Positions 11,102 to 25,247 of a DNA stretch of 64,000 nt are shown here, piece after piece. The stretch comes from Tetrapyrgos nigripes (lineage: Eukaryota > Basidiomycota > Agaricomycetes > Agaricales > Campanellaceae). The position numbers were made by a program, and so were the translations under genes. The notes under the pieces are model-generated. The model was not told the DNA's origin. It ran no database searches and saw only the letters and a list, made by a program, of their open reading frames with translations. How positions within the stretch are numbered: the first letter of the stretch is position 1; every line of letters begins with the position of its first letter. The stretch lies in the NCBI GenBank assembly GCA_013368315.1, contig JAACJM010000024.1, forward strand, positions 496,001 to 560,000. The letters are read 5' to 3'.

Positions 11102-13914
11102 ATACTTCTGCTTGAACTTCCACCCTGAGCCAAGTTCGTACTTCTGATTCGATCACAAAAGACTTCCGATATTTGCGTAGTGCTCTAGAAAGAGAAAGTC
11201 AGAACCACGTCCATGCAGTAAATGATCAACCATTTACCAAGACCCTGAGCCATATTGACATCCGCATGGGGCAGATGAGAGGATGAAAGGGTTTCAGAAT
11301 AAAATCGTTCATCACAAATTCCAGCAGGTTTCTGAAAATTCCGCGGATTCCTCGAAGTCATTGGGATCCAGATTGCTAAGTTTTTTTTCATTTCGGGAGG
11401 CATCCTAGGCGCTGCTTCCCAAGACACAGTGGCATTCTTTGATCTACTCTAGTGAGCGTCAGTCAGGTCGTCGAGAAGTTTGAAACACCCCAGTGCACAC
11501 CTTGTGAAGCCTGCTTTGCAGCCAAATCATGATAATATCGAAGTTGATGTACACTGGATGCCCAAGGACCTTCCACAACTATCTGGATTCTGGGGATGGT
11601 AGCTCTGACTCCAGCGTTCACTCTTGTTCTGCACCGTAACACCAGTTTGACGTTGCCTGTATCTCGGATCCAATGTTCCTTCCCTGGCTCCTGCAGTGCT
11701 GTAGAGGTTGTAGAGTTGTGTGGAAAAGGCGAGCACCTAAACCTGATACCGGTGTCTATGTGGTATTTAGTACGGGAGAAGACCCTAGAGCTGTTGCATG
11801 ATGCTGTGTCTATGACACCGAAAACAGCTAAAGAGAGCGCTGGAGAAGGCTCTCTATTGCGATGGGAAGCTCTTGAGGTCTCAGCAGCTGGAGCTAACAA
11901 ACCGTTCGACGGGTAGACTTGGATAGCTAAATGCTTCATAGCGTCCGTGCGTGCCTATTAGGTACCGATTTAGCTCCTTCAAGTTCGTAGCGGTTATGGC
12001 TAGTAAAAATGATAGGAATACCTGATACCAACCGCCGCCAGATCAACGCCAGATAGTATGAACCCTAGGTCATAGTACCCCAGAATGCCTCTGGTACTTC
12101 TCTACGTCAAATTGCTGCATGGCTAGTCTGGAATTATCCTGGGACGTGAGCTGAGAAGAGTGAGCTATACATGACGGAAGAGGACCAACATGACATAGCC
12201 ACTACACTCAAACTAAACTTACCAAACCGTAACTTCACGTACCGTGTACACTGTCACCGCAGTCTTTGACAGCTCTTCTTTCTTTACTCGGGATTTATCG
12301 CCATGCGTCGTCGAGCTCTAGCGCAAAGACTCAACCGAGGTACAACTGAGGGCAGAAACCCTATGATTGTAAGGCTTACGGTTGGCTTACGGCAATAGAT
12401 CACAGTGGATGAAGGTCTCCGTTGACGCGTTGACGAACTATACGAACATTCTCCCGCTCCAGCTCCCGCTCCCGATTCTCTAAAACCCTCTCACCCTACC
12501 AAGGACCTGGAGCTCGCGATGTTATACTTGGAAACCCGCCCTGTTCTATATCAACACTGCTCAAAGCCCAAGTGAGAGACGGCAATGCGTAATGAAGTGA
12601 AAGGTCCTGGATTGTTTACAATGTTTACAAATTGATATTCATCTATGCCTAAAAAAAGGTGTCGACCTCGATGAACCAGACTGTGGTAAAGGTAAAAAAT
12701 ATATGTACTGAATGCTTCGCATGAGCGCTTCTTCCCACTAAAGATATGTTCCTCTGATTTGCCGTTGTGTCTTGGAAAATGAAACGAAGACAGAGGAAAG
12801 CATTATTTTTCGAGACAGGCTTTCTGCAAGGCTGCAACTCTGATATCTCTTAAAATCCATTAACAACGTCCTGATTTATTTCCCTTGGCAATTCGTGCCC
12901 TCACGTACACTTTGGAACGCTCGCATCCCTTCCGCGAGGGATAGTGTTCACACCACTCAACGTGGCTCTGAGAGCTGTGAGGATAACAGGGTCAAAGGCT
13001 TCATCCGAAATATTCTCCATTCTCATTCTGAAACACAATCTCATATCATTCTCTTCCTCCCGGCTCAGGGTTCTCCTCAATCATCGTCGAATCGCGAACC
13101 TTGGAGAAAACGTTGATCATTACGAGCAGGTACTGGAATCTCCGAAATACCTTCTCACCGTCCTTCGGGACGTACTCAAAACTTTTGAACCATCGGCCAT
13201 GGCTCTCGTCCTACGTGGTGCCACCGTCGGTGGTATCCTCCACTCCATGATTTATGCAGGAAGCCTTATCATGTACGAGGAGCGACTTATGGCGATATCT
13301 TTCCCAGCCTTGTCCTCGGTGGTCGGATATTGGGTTTGATTTTAAAGTCGTTGCGGAGGATCTGTGATTCCGAAGATATGATGTGCAAAGATGCACTAGT
13401 ACATACGGTGTTTACAATGCAGAATGGACCGGCGGATCATCCGAATCCGAATCAGTGGAAGCTTGGCCGACTTCATGATCAAGCAAGGTGGCCAGGAGAC
13501 ATTTTGAAGGACAGAGAATACTGATATGTCCTTATATGGTATAATGAGAAATGCCGTGTGTAGGCGACAGTGTAGCGCGTACGTATACTTTTTATAGTAA
13601 TCAGACCTTACTGCCACGTCCTCGTCAATATTCCTGTTGTGCTGCTACCTCTGGTCATCAATCTGCTATGGGAAACCAACGTATTAGTGAAGACATCAAA
13701 GAGTGTGCCCTGAGGTTGTGGGATGTGTCCGACATCTGCTTTGCCCTGGGTGTCTAGACAGACAAGATATATAGATGATCATGTGGTGTGACCCGTAAGT
13801 TCATCTGCACTCACGTAAAGTAATAATTAATATATAGCCTGAACCTGTCTAGCAATGATTGCATACAAAAAGCGTACAAAAAGATCTACGAAGTACACGA
13901 AGGTCCATGTAACT
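11102..13914. other. Gene-poor stretch with no supported gene
   Basis: The 158-codon frame at 11,939-11,463 (-) and the 131-codon frame at 12,944-13,339 (+, containing SPKYLLTVLRDVLKTFEPSA) are the longest. Neither shows a domain I can name. The second could be a relic of a helical-repeat or F-box-type protein, but that is a guess. The last 80 bp belong to the duplicated segment described at 6430-7130. Confidence 0.4.
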
Positions 13915-15880
13915 TCAACACTCAACCGGCCTCCTCAAACTCTCCAACATCCAATCATCATGCTCCTTCCTAATCTCCTTCCACGGACCCGCACCTTCTG
14001 GATACAACATCATTGAAGTCAAAAATGCCGGATACCTCGCTATGCCAGCCCTTCCAGCCCGAGCAAAGTTAACCAACACTACTTTCACCTCTCCAGACTC
14101 TCCTTCGATGGCTCCTTCATAGCCACCACCTCTCTGAACGAGGACATTAGACCTCCTCAAATCCCCAAAAACAAACCCTGCTTCATGCAACACGTCCAAG
14201 GCCTTCTTCACTCCAAGATACACTTCATCGCAGATCTCCATAGACAAAGAGATAGAAGTTAGAGTTTCGCTTGGGAAGTAATCCATGACGACCATGGACA
14301 ATTCGGAATTCGGTGAAAGTGGTCCGCGATAGAACAACTCTGGCGCAAGACCATGGGAAATTAGAAGACGATGAGCATCTTCGCTGTATGTCCGCACAAA
14401 CTTGACAATAATGTCTCGAGGGCAGTACCTTCGTCGGCATATGGAGATGGGGTAGTCCTCGCTCTATATGTCACACATATGTGCGTTTCCTTCTCCATAG
14501 GCTCCACGTATTCAAACTCGATATGCTTTCCGGGACGTCGTGGGCATGGGTAAGTCGTCACAGAAGGGTAGAAACGTGGATGTTTGTCGTTGAGGGAAGG
14601 ACTCCCAAGTTCCAGGTCTTCATAAAAATGCTTCAATGTATCGATGCCTTGTCTGGCCGATGAGAGTGTGCCTGCAATTCTTGACAGTTTGTTCTCGTTC
14701 AGAAGCGGGGAGACTCCCAACCACATCATATCCGTCAGGCGTTGTATGATAGGTTTAGTCGTCCAGATGGCGCCGTAGATGCAGAGCCAGGACCCTGTGA
14801 GAGCGATAAGGAAAGTAGGAGATGACGAGGATTCCATCCATCTTCGCCTCTGGAAAAGTAGATCGTCAGAATTCTGGCGCAAAACGACAGACGAGTCCAA
14901 TCCTTACCTCAGGCTGAGCCCATAGCTTCTTATACACGTAAAAGACCTCTGCCGTAGGATCGTTACTTGAACCAAACTTCAACCCTTCTATGACGATAGC
15001 AGCAAGCGCAGCTTTGCGTGGCGTAGAAGGGTACAAGATGACAGATGAAGGAGATGGAGTCGGATCTGACCCGTTCGGAACAAAACCCCTGGATATGCCC
15101 AGAACCGCCAATAGCTGATCCATCGCACTCTCCTTCTGACTTGGAGAACTGGAGTTAGCTATGATGGACGTCATAAGACCCACAGTATCCGCTAATATTT
15201 CAGGAGAAGGAGATAGGGCATTGGTCTCGACGTCTTGAAGAAAGTGCAAGAAGGCGGGATGGTAGAGTTCGACAGGCGTAGTGACCATGGATAAATCGCG
15301 ACCATTAGTGTCACCGCCAGGCCGGCTCTGCGCACAAGCACAAGGACGCGGAGGTCGCTCTTTCTCAACTCTCAGCACGCTTTGATGAAAGGCTGGACGA
15401 AGATTATCAGTAAACAGTCGGCGATACAAGCAAGATCCGCGTGCCTGAAACAAGGAGACCAGGACTCTCAGAGACTTCAGCAATAGAGACTCTGCCCGAA
15501 AACGAGACAATTGGCACGCAATCATCTTGTGGCGATTCGTATTTCGACTCCAGGAGATCACGGACGAACATGGTAAGATCGATACGAGTACAAGTCTGTT
15601 CCACTGGTTTGGAGGTCTTGAAACGTACTCTCAGCTCGTTGGGTGTAGCTAAGCCAGAAAGTGGTGTCTGTGGCTATTTGACACTGTCAGCTGCGCCTTA
15701 CTGAGGTCCGGGACTTGCACGCACCCTCCAAATGGTCAACGCGGCGCTATGTGGCTTGGGGTATGCATCTGAAGCAATAGCCTGTAGAAGGTCGTTGCAA
15801 GTTGCGTTAATATGAACGACTATCTTTCGGAGGCCGAGTTCTTCGTAGTGTAGGTACCTGACAGTCAGAGAGTTGGACAT
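13915..15880 (-). pseudogene. Crinkler-type kinase, copy 2, frameshifted
   Basis: A nearly full-length copy of the intact gene at 27,059-29,058. Exons in the same order are: header 15,880-15,725 (MSNSLTVRYLHYEELGLRKI...TIWR), 15,673-15,445, 15,392-14,908 and 14,849 onward. Intron 2 has a GC donor where the intact copy has GT. In the last exon the frame breaks at about 14,421-14,431: compared with the fragment at 6.5-7.1 kb one base is missing between YAD and RDIIVKF, and the protein stops soon after. The kinase lobe continues in another frame to ESLRRPVEC at 13,915. The DFG position is again Asn (LVNFARAG). It is a pseudogene unless the lesion is a sequencing error. Confidence 0.78.
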
Positions 15881-16359
15881 GGGTGGAAAGAGAAAGGAGT
15901 ATGGCCGGATCCTCATTCATTGCAGTCGAAGATAAACGTTTCGCATTCAACAAGTACCGAATCGGTACTTTCTTGCTTCGTACATGTGCCCGTCATCCTT
16001 CTTGGGATTATCGCCAGAGTATTATACAAGTTCCGTGTGGTTTCGGGCAAAAATGCTTGTGGTCTTGGAGTTTCTTTCGAGATGATATCTCGCCCGGTGG
16101 GTGGGTGCGCAACCTAATGAACCAATCCGAACAATTTTAGAAAGAAAGATATATGAATGCATAGACGAAGATGATCAGTAGACGACTCACACGTCTCCCT
16201 CCGACGCATTCAACAATTAGATCACATCAGAAGTTCTCTCTGGCGATAGACTTTCTATCTGCCAGTGCTCGGGAATTTGAGTGACAGAGACTCCTGAATC
16301 GCCAGACAGGCCTGAGAAGAGGAAGGATCATGGCTCAAATGAGCGGATATGATACCGCC

Positions 16360-16500
16360 TCTGCAGATGCCAGCCCAACTCCTTTATGACTGAGAGAACG
16401 ACCTTGACAACGCTCCTCAGGGCGTGTCGATAGATGTCGCCTGTGTAGGTGCTTCGCTCTGGCGTATGAAACGCATTTGCTTGAAGACGCTTGGTTTTCA
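16360..16500 (-). pseudogene. G-alpha exon scrap
   Basis: A short minus-strand stretch reads TYTGDIYRHALRSVVKV and then VLSVIKELGWHLQ. This matches exon 2 of the G-alpha gene at 25.2-26.9 kb (TYTSDIYRHVLKSVEEV, LLVIRELGLEYA), and nearby DNA resembles its cttcaagcaaatgcg stretch. No other G-alpha exon is recognisable, and the P-loop is missing. It lies upstream of kinase copy 2 on the same strand, as the intact G-alpha lies upstream of the intact kinase. Confidence 0.72.
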
Positions 16501-17434
16501 GGATCCTCCAGAATCTGATCATGAATTGGTATGTGAGAACAGTATTTGGAAGCAGGGACTTCATCAGGACGTACACGACGCCCAAAGGTTGAAATCTCTT
16601 CCTCCTATTCTCAATCTATTATTAGACAATCTCATCACTCCCTTCCTTCTCCTCACCAGCTGCTTGTCTATCTCATTGCTCGGTCATGGCTGCTGTGGCC
16701 GTAGATGTTGAACTCTGCAAGTGACAGAAGAGAATAAGAAAAGTCGACTTCGGGCTGCGCAATGCATATGGAGATGAATGCCATTTGATGTTGGGTCCTG
16801 AACCCGGTGGCCTGAATCGTCAGAAGAGTCAGAATGACATTCTAGAGTATGTGGTGGGAATTCTGCAGAAGCGCTGCAGACTCGTACTTCGTGAGAGTAA
16901 GGATAGATAGGTTACACCGCACCGTAAGAGATACGTAAGTGTAACTAATAGGATCTCTACGTGGAGCCACTTGCTGGTTCTAGCAGGGCAAGCGACAGCG
17001 AAGTAGGGCCGGTCGTCTTGACCAAGCAAGGGCTTCTACGTCGCTGAAGCACTATAGGACGGTGCAGAGACGGCATGGTGTTGTCTCTTTGCAATAATGC
17101 ACACCACACGGAATCGGTTGAAGAAAAAGATGAAAAGAAACGAACAGAAAGAGTGAATAGAGGAAGAAAATATTACCCTGAGAAGTTATAACCGTAACAT
17201 AAACCCATTCAGGAAACGCGGCGCACACATTCCAAGCTACGGTCACTCTCACTCGTCCGACCAAACCTCAGGCCTCATCACTCCTCGGAATACCGAGGAA
17301 AGGTCAAAGGAATGCACGCGCTCGCGTCTGGACCGTTCATCAAGAATAGATCGAATTGGATTGTAACATATATACACCGTTGCACGGTTGGATTGCTCGC
17401 TTCACAATCCGAGCAGGGAGAGTTTTTAGAGCTT
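16501..17434. other. No gene supported
   Basis: Short frames on both strands have no recognisable content. It lies between the G-alpha scrap and the helicase relic and is probably decayed repeat DNA. Confidence 0.45.
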
Positions 17435-18470
17435 TTAAGAGATAAAGGAGATACATTGTGCATTGTAGCGTCTAATAAAATCTACTTTTTGTTCATTCCA
17501 AGCAGCACCGCCCAGCTTTTTCACCTGCGAGTAATCAAACTTGTCCACAATCATCAGACCGTTGATACCAGTAACCCTTGATAATGCAACAAAGGTCAAA
17601 CCAGCACAAAATTCCTTCCTTCCCAGCCCAACCTGCGCTTTCTTTATTGTAAGACCTTGAAATTTATGGAAAGTAACGGTCCATGCCAGTTGCAAAGGTA
17701 ATTGCAATCAGGCGCACGGTTGGCTCTCGAACTCGAAAACCTGCTTATACACGGCAATGGGAACAATAGACGCGCCTTCAGGAAAGCCCTCACGAGGTTT
17801 GGATAGCCAGAGTAGGTCCTGTGTACGTGGGGATCTCGACGAAGACAGCAAGGAGAAGATCTGATTAGGCACAAGCAGATTTTGCTGACGACGGTCCCAA
17901 TAGTGCCGTTCACGAGACCTACATAGACCAAGAAGCGGTCAGCCATAGAAAACGTTGAGAGCAGAAATCTAGTGACCTTTAGTCTGCCATAGATTTCGGG
18001 TCACCATAACTTTTGCGCCTTTCGCCAGCACAAGTTCCGGTTCAAGACTCCAGTCTTCTGCAGATGCTTTGTGAGCACCTCGGCCATCGTTCTCGCAGGG
18101 TATCTGAGCCAGGGTTGATCTAAAGTGGCGAGCTGAGACATGTTGGCGTAATCGACGACTTCGGTTGTGGTGAAAAGACAGACAGTATCAGAAAAGTCGT
18201 TGAGAGAGGTTAGACTTGTAACATGTTTGAAGCAACTAAGCTGGAGACCGCCAGTGGACTCGTTCCGTAATAGCTGCCGAAACTCTACTTGAAACGGATC
18301 ATTTCCTGCTGAGGCTTCAGGACTGAAAGACGTAGACTTCGGCGAAATTGAACGATGTGACCATCTCGGTTGAGCTGTCCTAGGGGTGTATCGAGAGGAA
18401 AAAGGTGACCCGGGACCGCTCCTTAACAGTTGGAAGCTGAGCAAAGTCACCAACAATGGATAAATGAAGA
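17435..18470 (-). pseudogene. PIF1/Helitron-type helicase relic
   Basis: Pieces of a PIF1-family DNA helicase occur in the right order but in different frames. Motif II/III region IVGDFAQLPTV lies near 18,450. Then comes NDPFQVEFRQLLRNESTGG...FSDTVCLFTTTEVVDYAN (about 18,320-18,130), GLVNGTIGTVV (near 17,910), and the motif V/VI end HKFQGLTIKKAQVGLG...GLTFVALSRV...GLMIVD (about 17,680-17,530). Such helicases are carried by Helitrons and also expand as host-like genes in fungi. No Rep domain or Helitron ends are visible, so the parent element is not proven. Several frame changes make it non-functional. Confidence 0.75.
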
Positions 18471-19690
18471 CCTAGACGATGTCGTGGTCAAGAAGTAAAG
18501 TGAAGACGCGTCGGATCGGGACGCATTTGAGATTTTCAAATTCAAAATTCTGTCGTTTTCTTCGCGAAAAAAAACTACAGGACAATAGTAGATACAAAAA
18601 TATACACTTTTGGAAGTTTCTAGACAGATTGGGAAAGAACTGAACGAGCTGCTCGCCGTCTACAGCGGCGGGCAAAATCCTCACACACACGCTCAAAGCC
18701 AAACAAGGCCAAACACGGACGGCCTCACAGGAACTTCCAGAGAACTCGAATAGCTCGCGTCGCAGGCTCCGCTCGCAACAAGAAAGTAGATACATGAGAT
18801 ATGTCTTCTGTGACTACACATAGTACATGGTACGTCTACCTGAAGTTCGAACCGACAAAGTGATTCCAGAACGGGTGCATACGCTTCAGAAGTAGTCCCC
18901 GAGAAAGGCTCAGCTTCCCACCTTCCTCACCCTTGGATCAACCTCTGCTGATAGCAGACTTCCCAGAGATCTGCAAGAAACCTAAAAGCATTCACAGAAG
19001 GACAGATACAGCAATTGGCTTTCGAAATTCCAGTAGATGCGGGGGACCGTGCGCATGACATTCGGTCGAAATTTTGCCAGCATGCGAAAAAAGTTGATGC
19101 CAGCAAAGAAAGACGTCCATTAGGCGAGGCGAAGACATTGCAAGAGCAGTCTTGGGCCGAATTGTTAATTCAAGCTTGACTACCCTGGGCGCTGCATCGA
19201 TTCCTGGATGAAAAAGAACATCTCGGAAGGACTAGGAGTTTGGGAACCAGACACCTTGAAGGGGTCATGCAAGCAAAACTTGAAGCCACATTGACGCTCA
19301 TCGATACCCTGGCACCCTGGTGCCTCGATATCTGCCTCGCCCTCGCTTGCTGGATTGCTGGATGCGGTACTGCGTAAAGACTTTCCAAAGTGCTTCGGTC
19401 GAACGTTTATGGTGCAAAGTGCAAGGTAACGTAAAGCATAACTCGAAGGACAATCGAAGGGTTCAGGATCGCGAGATGTACTCGTGTATCTTGCCATCTA
19501 ATCAAGAAAACCAGGATCAGGAACAGTGCGTTAAAAAGACAGGGTCTTTGTATGACTCACTCAAGAGAAGCTTCACCGGCGGAGTCGATGCTGCTGTATT
19601 CCATTGGACACTGGTTAGCACTGCAACTTAGGCTGGTCTGTGATGACCGTTCGTTGACCGAGCCACTGGCACCGATATCGCCTCCTGCAA
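18471..19690. other. No gene supported
   Basis: A 105-codon minus-strand frame (19,497-19,180, with DIEAPGCQGIDERQCGFKF) might be an exon of a decayed gene, but I find no partner exon or domain. The rest has only short frames. Confidence 0.4.
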
Positions 19691-20305
19691 CTACAAGAGT
19701 CTGTTTTGGTTGGTCGGCCAGTCTTCAAAGAGCTGTACTCCTTCCTGCCCCTGCCAAATCCGAACCATAGTATAGAACCAGGCATTCCAAGTACTGTCAG
19801 GCAACTTCATCGATGTCCAATTGTTGCAAAGAAAGGCTGACAGGCCTAGGATAGGGATGCATATCGGAAACTTGGAAATAGCAACTCTGATACTAAACGC
19901 GTTCCACGCATATTGCGCCACGTTCGCCAAGCGACCAACCAGGTCATTGTGTTCCAGAACAGTAAGTCTGCTGGGATAAGTCCCTGGTAGACTCTACTTG
20001 GGGTACCAGTGACTGCCGGACTGCTGCCAGGCAGCCAGGAACTCGGGAGCAAAGTGAAATTGTCTGGAGACGGCAGAGATGGTGTCAGGTTGGATATCGA
20101 TACAACGATGGACAATGAGGCGAAGAGACGAACGTTGGAAATTGGAGCTCCTGCCGCTGGAAATGACACGGAATTCTCTGGGTTGTGTCCTGGCGCACGC
20201 AAGACCTTCAAGGTTGGCATTGGTATTGAGGTTTTTCGAGAAACTATTAAGGAAAAGGTGTACGGATGCAAAAGCATCACTCGGCGACCGCTGGTCAATA
20301 TCCAT
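19691..20305 (-). CDS. Unrecognised 194-residue protein
   Basis: Two exons, 20,305-19,998 and 19,967-19,691, join in phase (GT donor, CAG acceptor, intron only 30 nt). The product runs MDIDQRSPSDAFASVHLFLN ... HFAPEFLAAWQQSGSHWYPK | LTVLEHNDLVGRLANVAQYA ... WNAFSIRVAISKFPICIPIL ... EDWPTNQNRLL. The two parts read as one plausible globular protein, but I cannot name the family. The ICIPILGLSAFLCNNW stretch is hydrophobic and could be buried or membrane-associated. The unusually short intron is a caution: the real join may differ, or the gene may be a remnant. Confidence 0.4.
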
Positions 20306-21094
20306 GGTCTTGCGATTGCCTGGAGCAGAGATAACGCTGACGATTTGACTTTGTGACTCTGGTTATGGGGATGAGATGAACGAACGTGAGCCTTAGAGAT
20401 CTTGGAGACTCCGAGAGTCTGACATGGACATGCGGGTAGGAATCAAGGTTGCTGGAGTGGTCCTGGATGCATGAGGCGAGTCATCTTGATTTCTGTGGTC
20501 ATCTGTGGTCTGATAAGGAGGTAACGGAGCTGCAAACCGACATATCGACATGAAACATACCGAGTTCTGCTGAGCATCGAGGTCAAAACACCCTTGACAA
20601 CACCTCACGGCATTTACTCTGAGCAAGGCTCCTGGAAATCCCAATTTCGCTGAGTTGGATCTGTGTCGGCTAGCCAGTGAGAAGATGGATATGGTTGGAG
20701 ATGCACCACGCTTCCAAACGAAGATGATCCTTCGCGAAGAGAACATGGTGATTGATAGAGCTGTCGAAGTCGAAAGCTGGAAAAGAAGTTCAACCTAACC
20801 ACGGTGCACGAACGTGCGTCTGTCTTCACCATCACAACAAGACCTTCGGACAACGGGACCGGTATGTACAATTCTAGGACAGAGGATTAGTTATACATGC
20901 AGGTAAAGATACACGATAAAGTGGCAACTGCAAACGATGTCGATTAACGAGATCTACAATAGGTATTGCTAGACTGTCCATGGCAAATCTGTTCTATGTA
21001 AGACGACTGAGACAGAATATGCATATGCAAAAAGATGGAGAATGGAACGCGGCCCAAAACCCATGTCAAATAAGCCATGGCCAGACTATGATGG
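20306..21094. other. No gene supported
   Basis: Only overlapping short frames on both strands are present. The last part is the 3' flank of the Nudix gene. Confidence 0.45.
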
Positions 21095-21724
21095 CTACCG
21101 CGACGATGATGCCGCTGCAGCATCTAAAGCCAACGTTTTCCGCACAATCGCCAGCGCTTGCGCTGCTACAGCTTGGTCGCCTTTAAAGGTAAGCCTCGAC
21201 AGTGCTTCGTCGGCGTCTATGAACTCTGACTCGAAATTTTCGGACCCCATCTGCGTGCCCTCGACCTTCTTGCCGTCTCCTTTGATGATACTGATGTACC
21301 ACCAAGTCATCTTGGCACCTTTGTCTCCCTGATTCCGCACTGAGATGGTTATGGGTTCGGTGCATCGCGTTTCTCGATACGCGTCCTTGACGTTTACGCC
21401 AACCTCTGGCGCACGAGTGGGCATGAGACAGGGTAGGAGTTCACATGGGTATCCTGTTGCAATAAATGTTAGAAAGAGTAGGAAGATGCAAGGAAAAAAA
21501 GTTGTACCTGTTTCCTCATATGTTTCCCGAATCGCAGTGAGCTCGACCGACTCGCCACAATCTTTTCTCCCTTTCGGAAGCAGCCACTCCTTCTTTGCCC
21601 GTTGGTAGATGAGACATATTTGCAGCTTTTCGGGATCCTCTGGTGACCTTCGAAATAACACAGAACCAGCAGAGATAACAAACTCTCCAGCGAGGTACCA
21701 GGATGAGGGATAAGGTGAATCCAT
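21095..21724 (-). CDS. Nudix hydrolase (diphosphoinositol/diadenosine polyphosphate type)
   Basis: A small Nudix enzyme that hydrolyses a nucleoside-diphosphate-linked or diphosphoinositol substrate, likely cytosolic. Two exons (21,724-21,508 and 21,453-21,095) join in phase to 191 residues. The Nudix box GRKDCGESVELTAIRETYEE fits G-x5-E-x7-R-E-x-x-E-E-x-G, and the intron falls inside its final EETG codon. The start MDSPYPSSWYLAGEFV is preferred over an in-frame upstream Met because the Nudix fold (AGSVLFRR) follows directly. The C-terminus is Ala/Ser-rich. It is divergent from the BiP gene, with about 550 bp between the starts. Substrate class is inferred from overall resemblance to fungal Aps1/DIPP proteins. 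Confidence 0.85.
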   Translation of the reverse strand: MDSPYPSSWYLAGEFVISAGSVLFRRSPEDPEKLQICLIYQRAKKEWLLPKGRKDCGESVELTAIRETYEETGTTFFPCIFLLFLTFIATGYPCELLPCLMPTRAPEVGVNVKDAYRETRCTEPITISVRNQGDKGAKMTWWYISIIKGDGKKVEGTQMGSENFESEFIDADEALSRLTFKGDQAVAAQALAIVRKTLALDAAAASSSR

Positions 21725-22227
21725 GGATAGTCGGATCCAGAGATGTAGACAGTTCGAGTAGGGTTGTAATAAGTGGACGTTCCAGATATAGTTCGACAAC
21801 AATTGAAATCTAGATGGTGGCTGAAGGCAAGACAAGTGAATGGCGATGAGAAGACGAATGACCAACAGTAATGCGCGGTTAACTCGTTCCCGTGCTAGAC
21901 ACAGACTGCGTCCCTTTTTGAATCTAGATCTATGTGAGGGTCTTCCGTTGAAGTGCGTGGCCGAGTGAAGGTGGTGAAGGTTTGAGATAAAGATATGATT
22001 AGTGACTCTGAGGCATGGTCAGTAAAGCAATGAAATCGTTGACGCGAAACGGCTGCATGACCCTAACCCTAGCTGGAAACTTTCTGAGCCTACACATTTG
22101 GCCTACACGTCCGTCCACGTCTACCTTGGAAGCAAGCACTGGATCCTCATGCGGAGCCGGAAATCCTATCTGACTCGGACTCTCTACGTACTGGACACGA
22201 AATGGAACACGTCTACTTGCCGGCCAT

Positions 22228-22235
22228 TATAAAAA
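22228..22235 (+). promoter_or_regulatory. TATA box of the BiP gene
   Basis: TATAAAAA lies 37 bp upstream of the BiP start codon, a close but usable distance for a fungal TATA element in a strongly expressed gene. Confidence 0.55.
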
Positions 22236-22271
22236 TGTCTACTAAACTTTTGCTAGTGCAACATTCACAAC

Positions 22272-24922
<2,651 letters not shown>

Positions 24923-25247
24923 ATGGTATATACCCTGGCCATGGACGGAGCGCGCGTGTAATCATATCAGAGTTTCGTCTTCCATTTTGTATCATCGTGG
25001 TCTATTCTACTGAATATTATTTCCTGCCTTGAGGCTTGGTCCACTGCATTCCACTTTTGACTGTCAGCTTAAGCGCTCATCGGCTCGTGACAGAGACCTA
25101 ATAGCCTACAGCTTCGCATCTTCTTTAGGTTTCATCATCCCAAGTTCCAACCCCAACCTACACCCTAGAGACCTCGAATCTGACTCGCTCGCTTCTTCAA
25201 CTTGTTCTTCTTAGGCTTTGCTCTGTTCAGCGTTGCAGTATTGAATC
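24923..25247. other. Intergenic: BiP 3' end and G-alpha 1 promoter
   Basis: Short spacer with no gene. A long CT-rich stretch before 25,248 is typical of fungal promoters. Confidence 0.5.
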
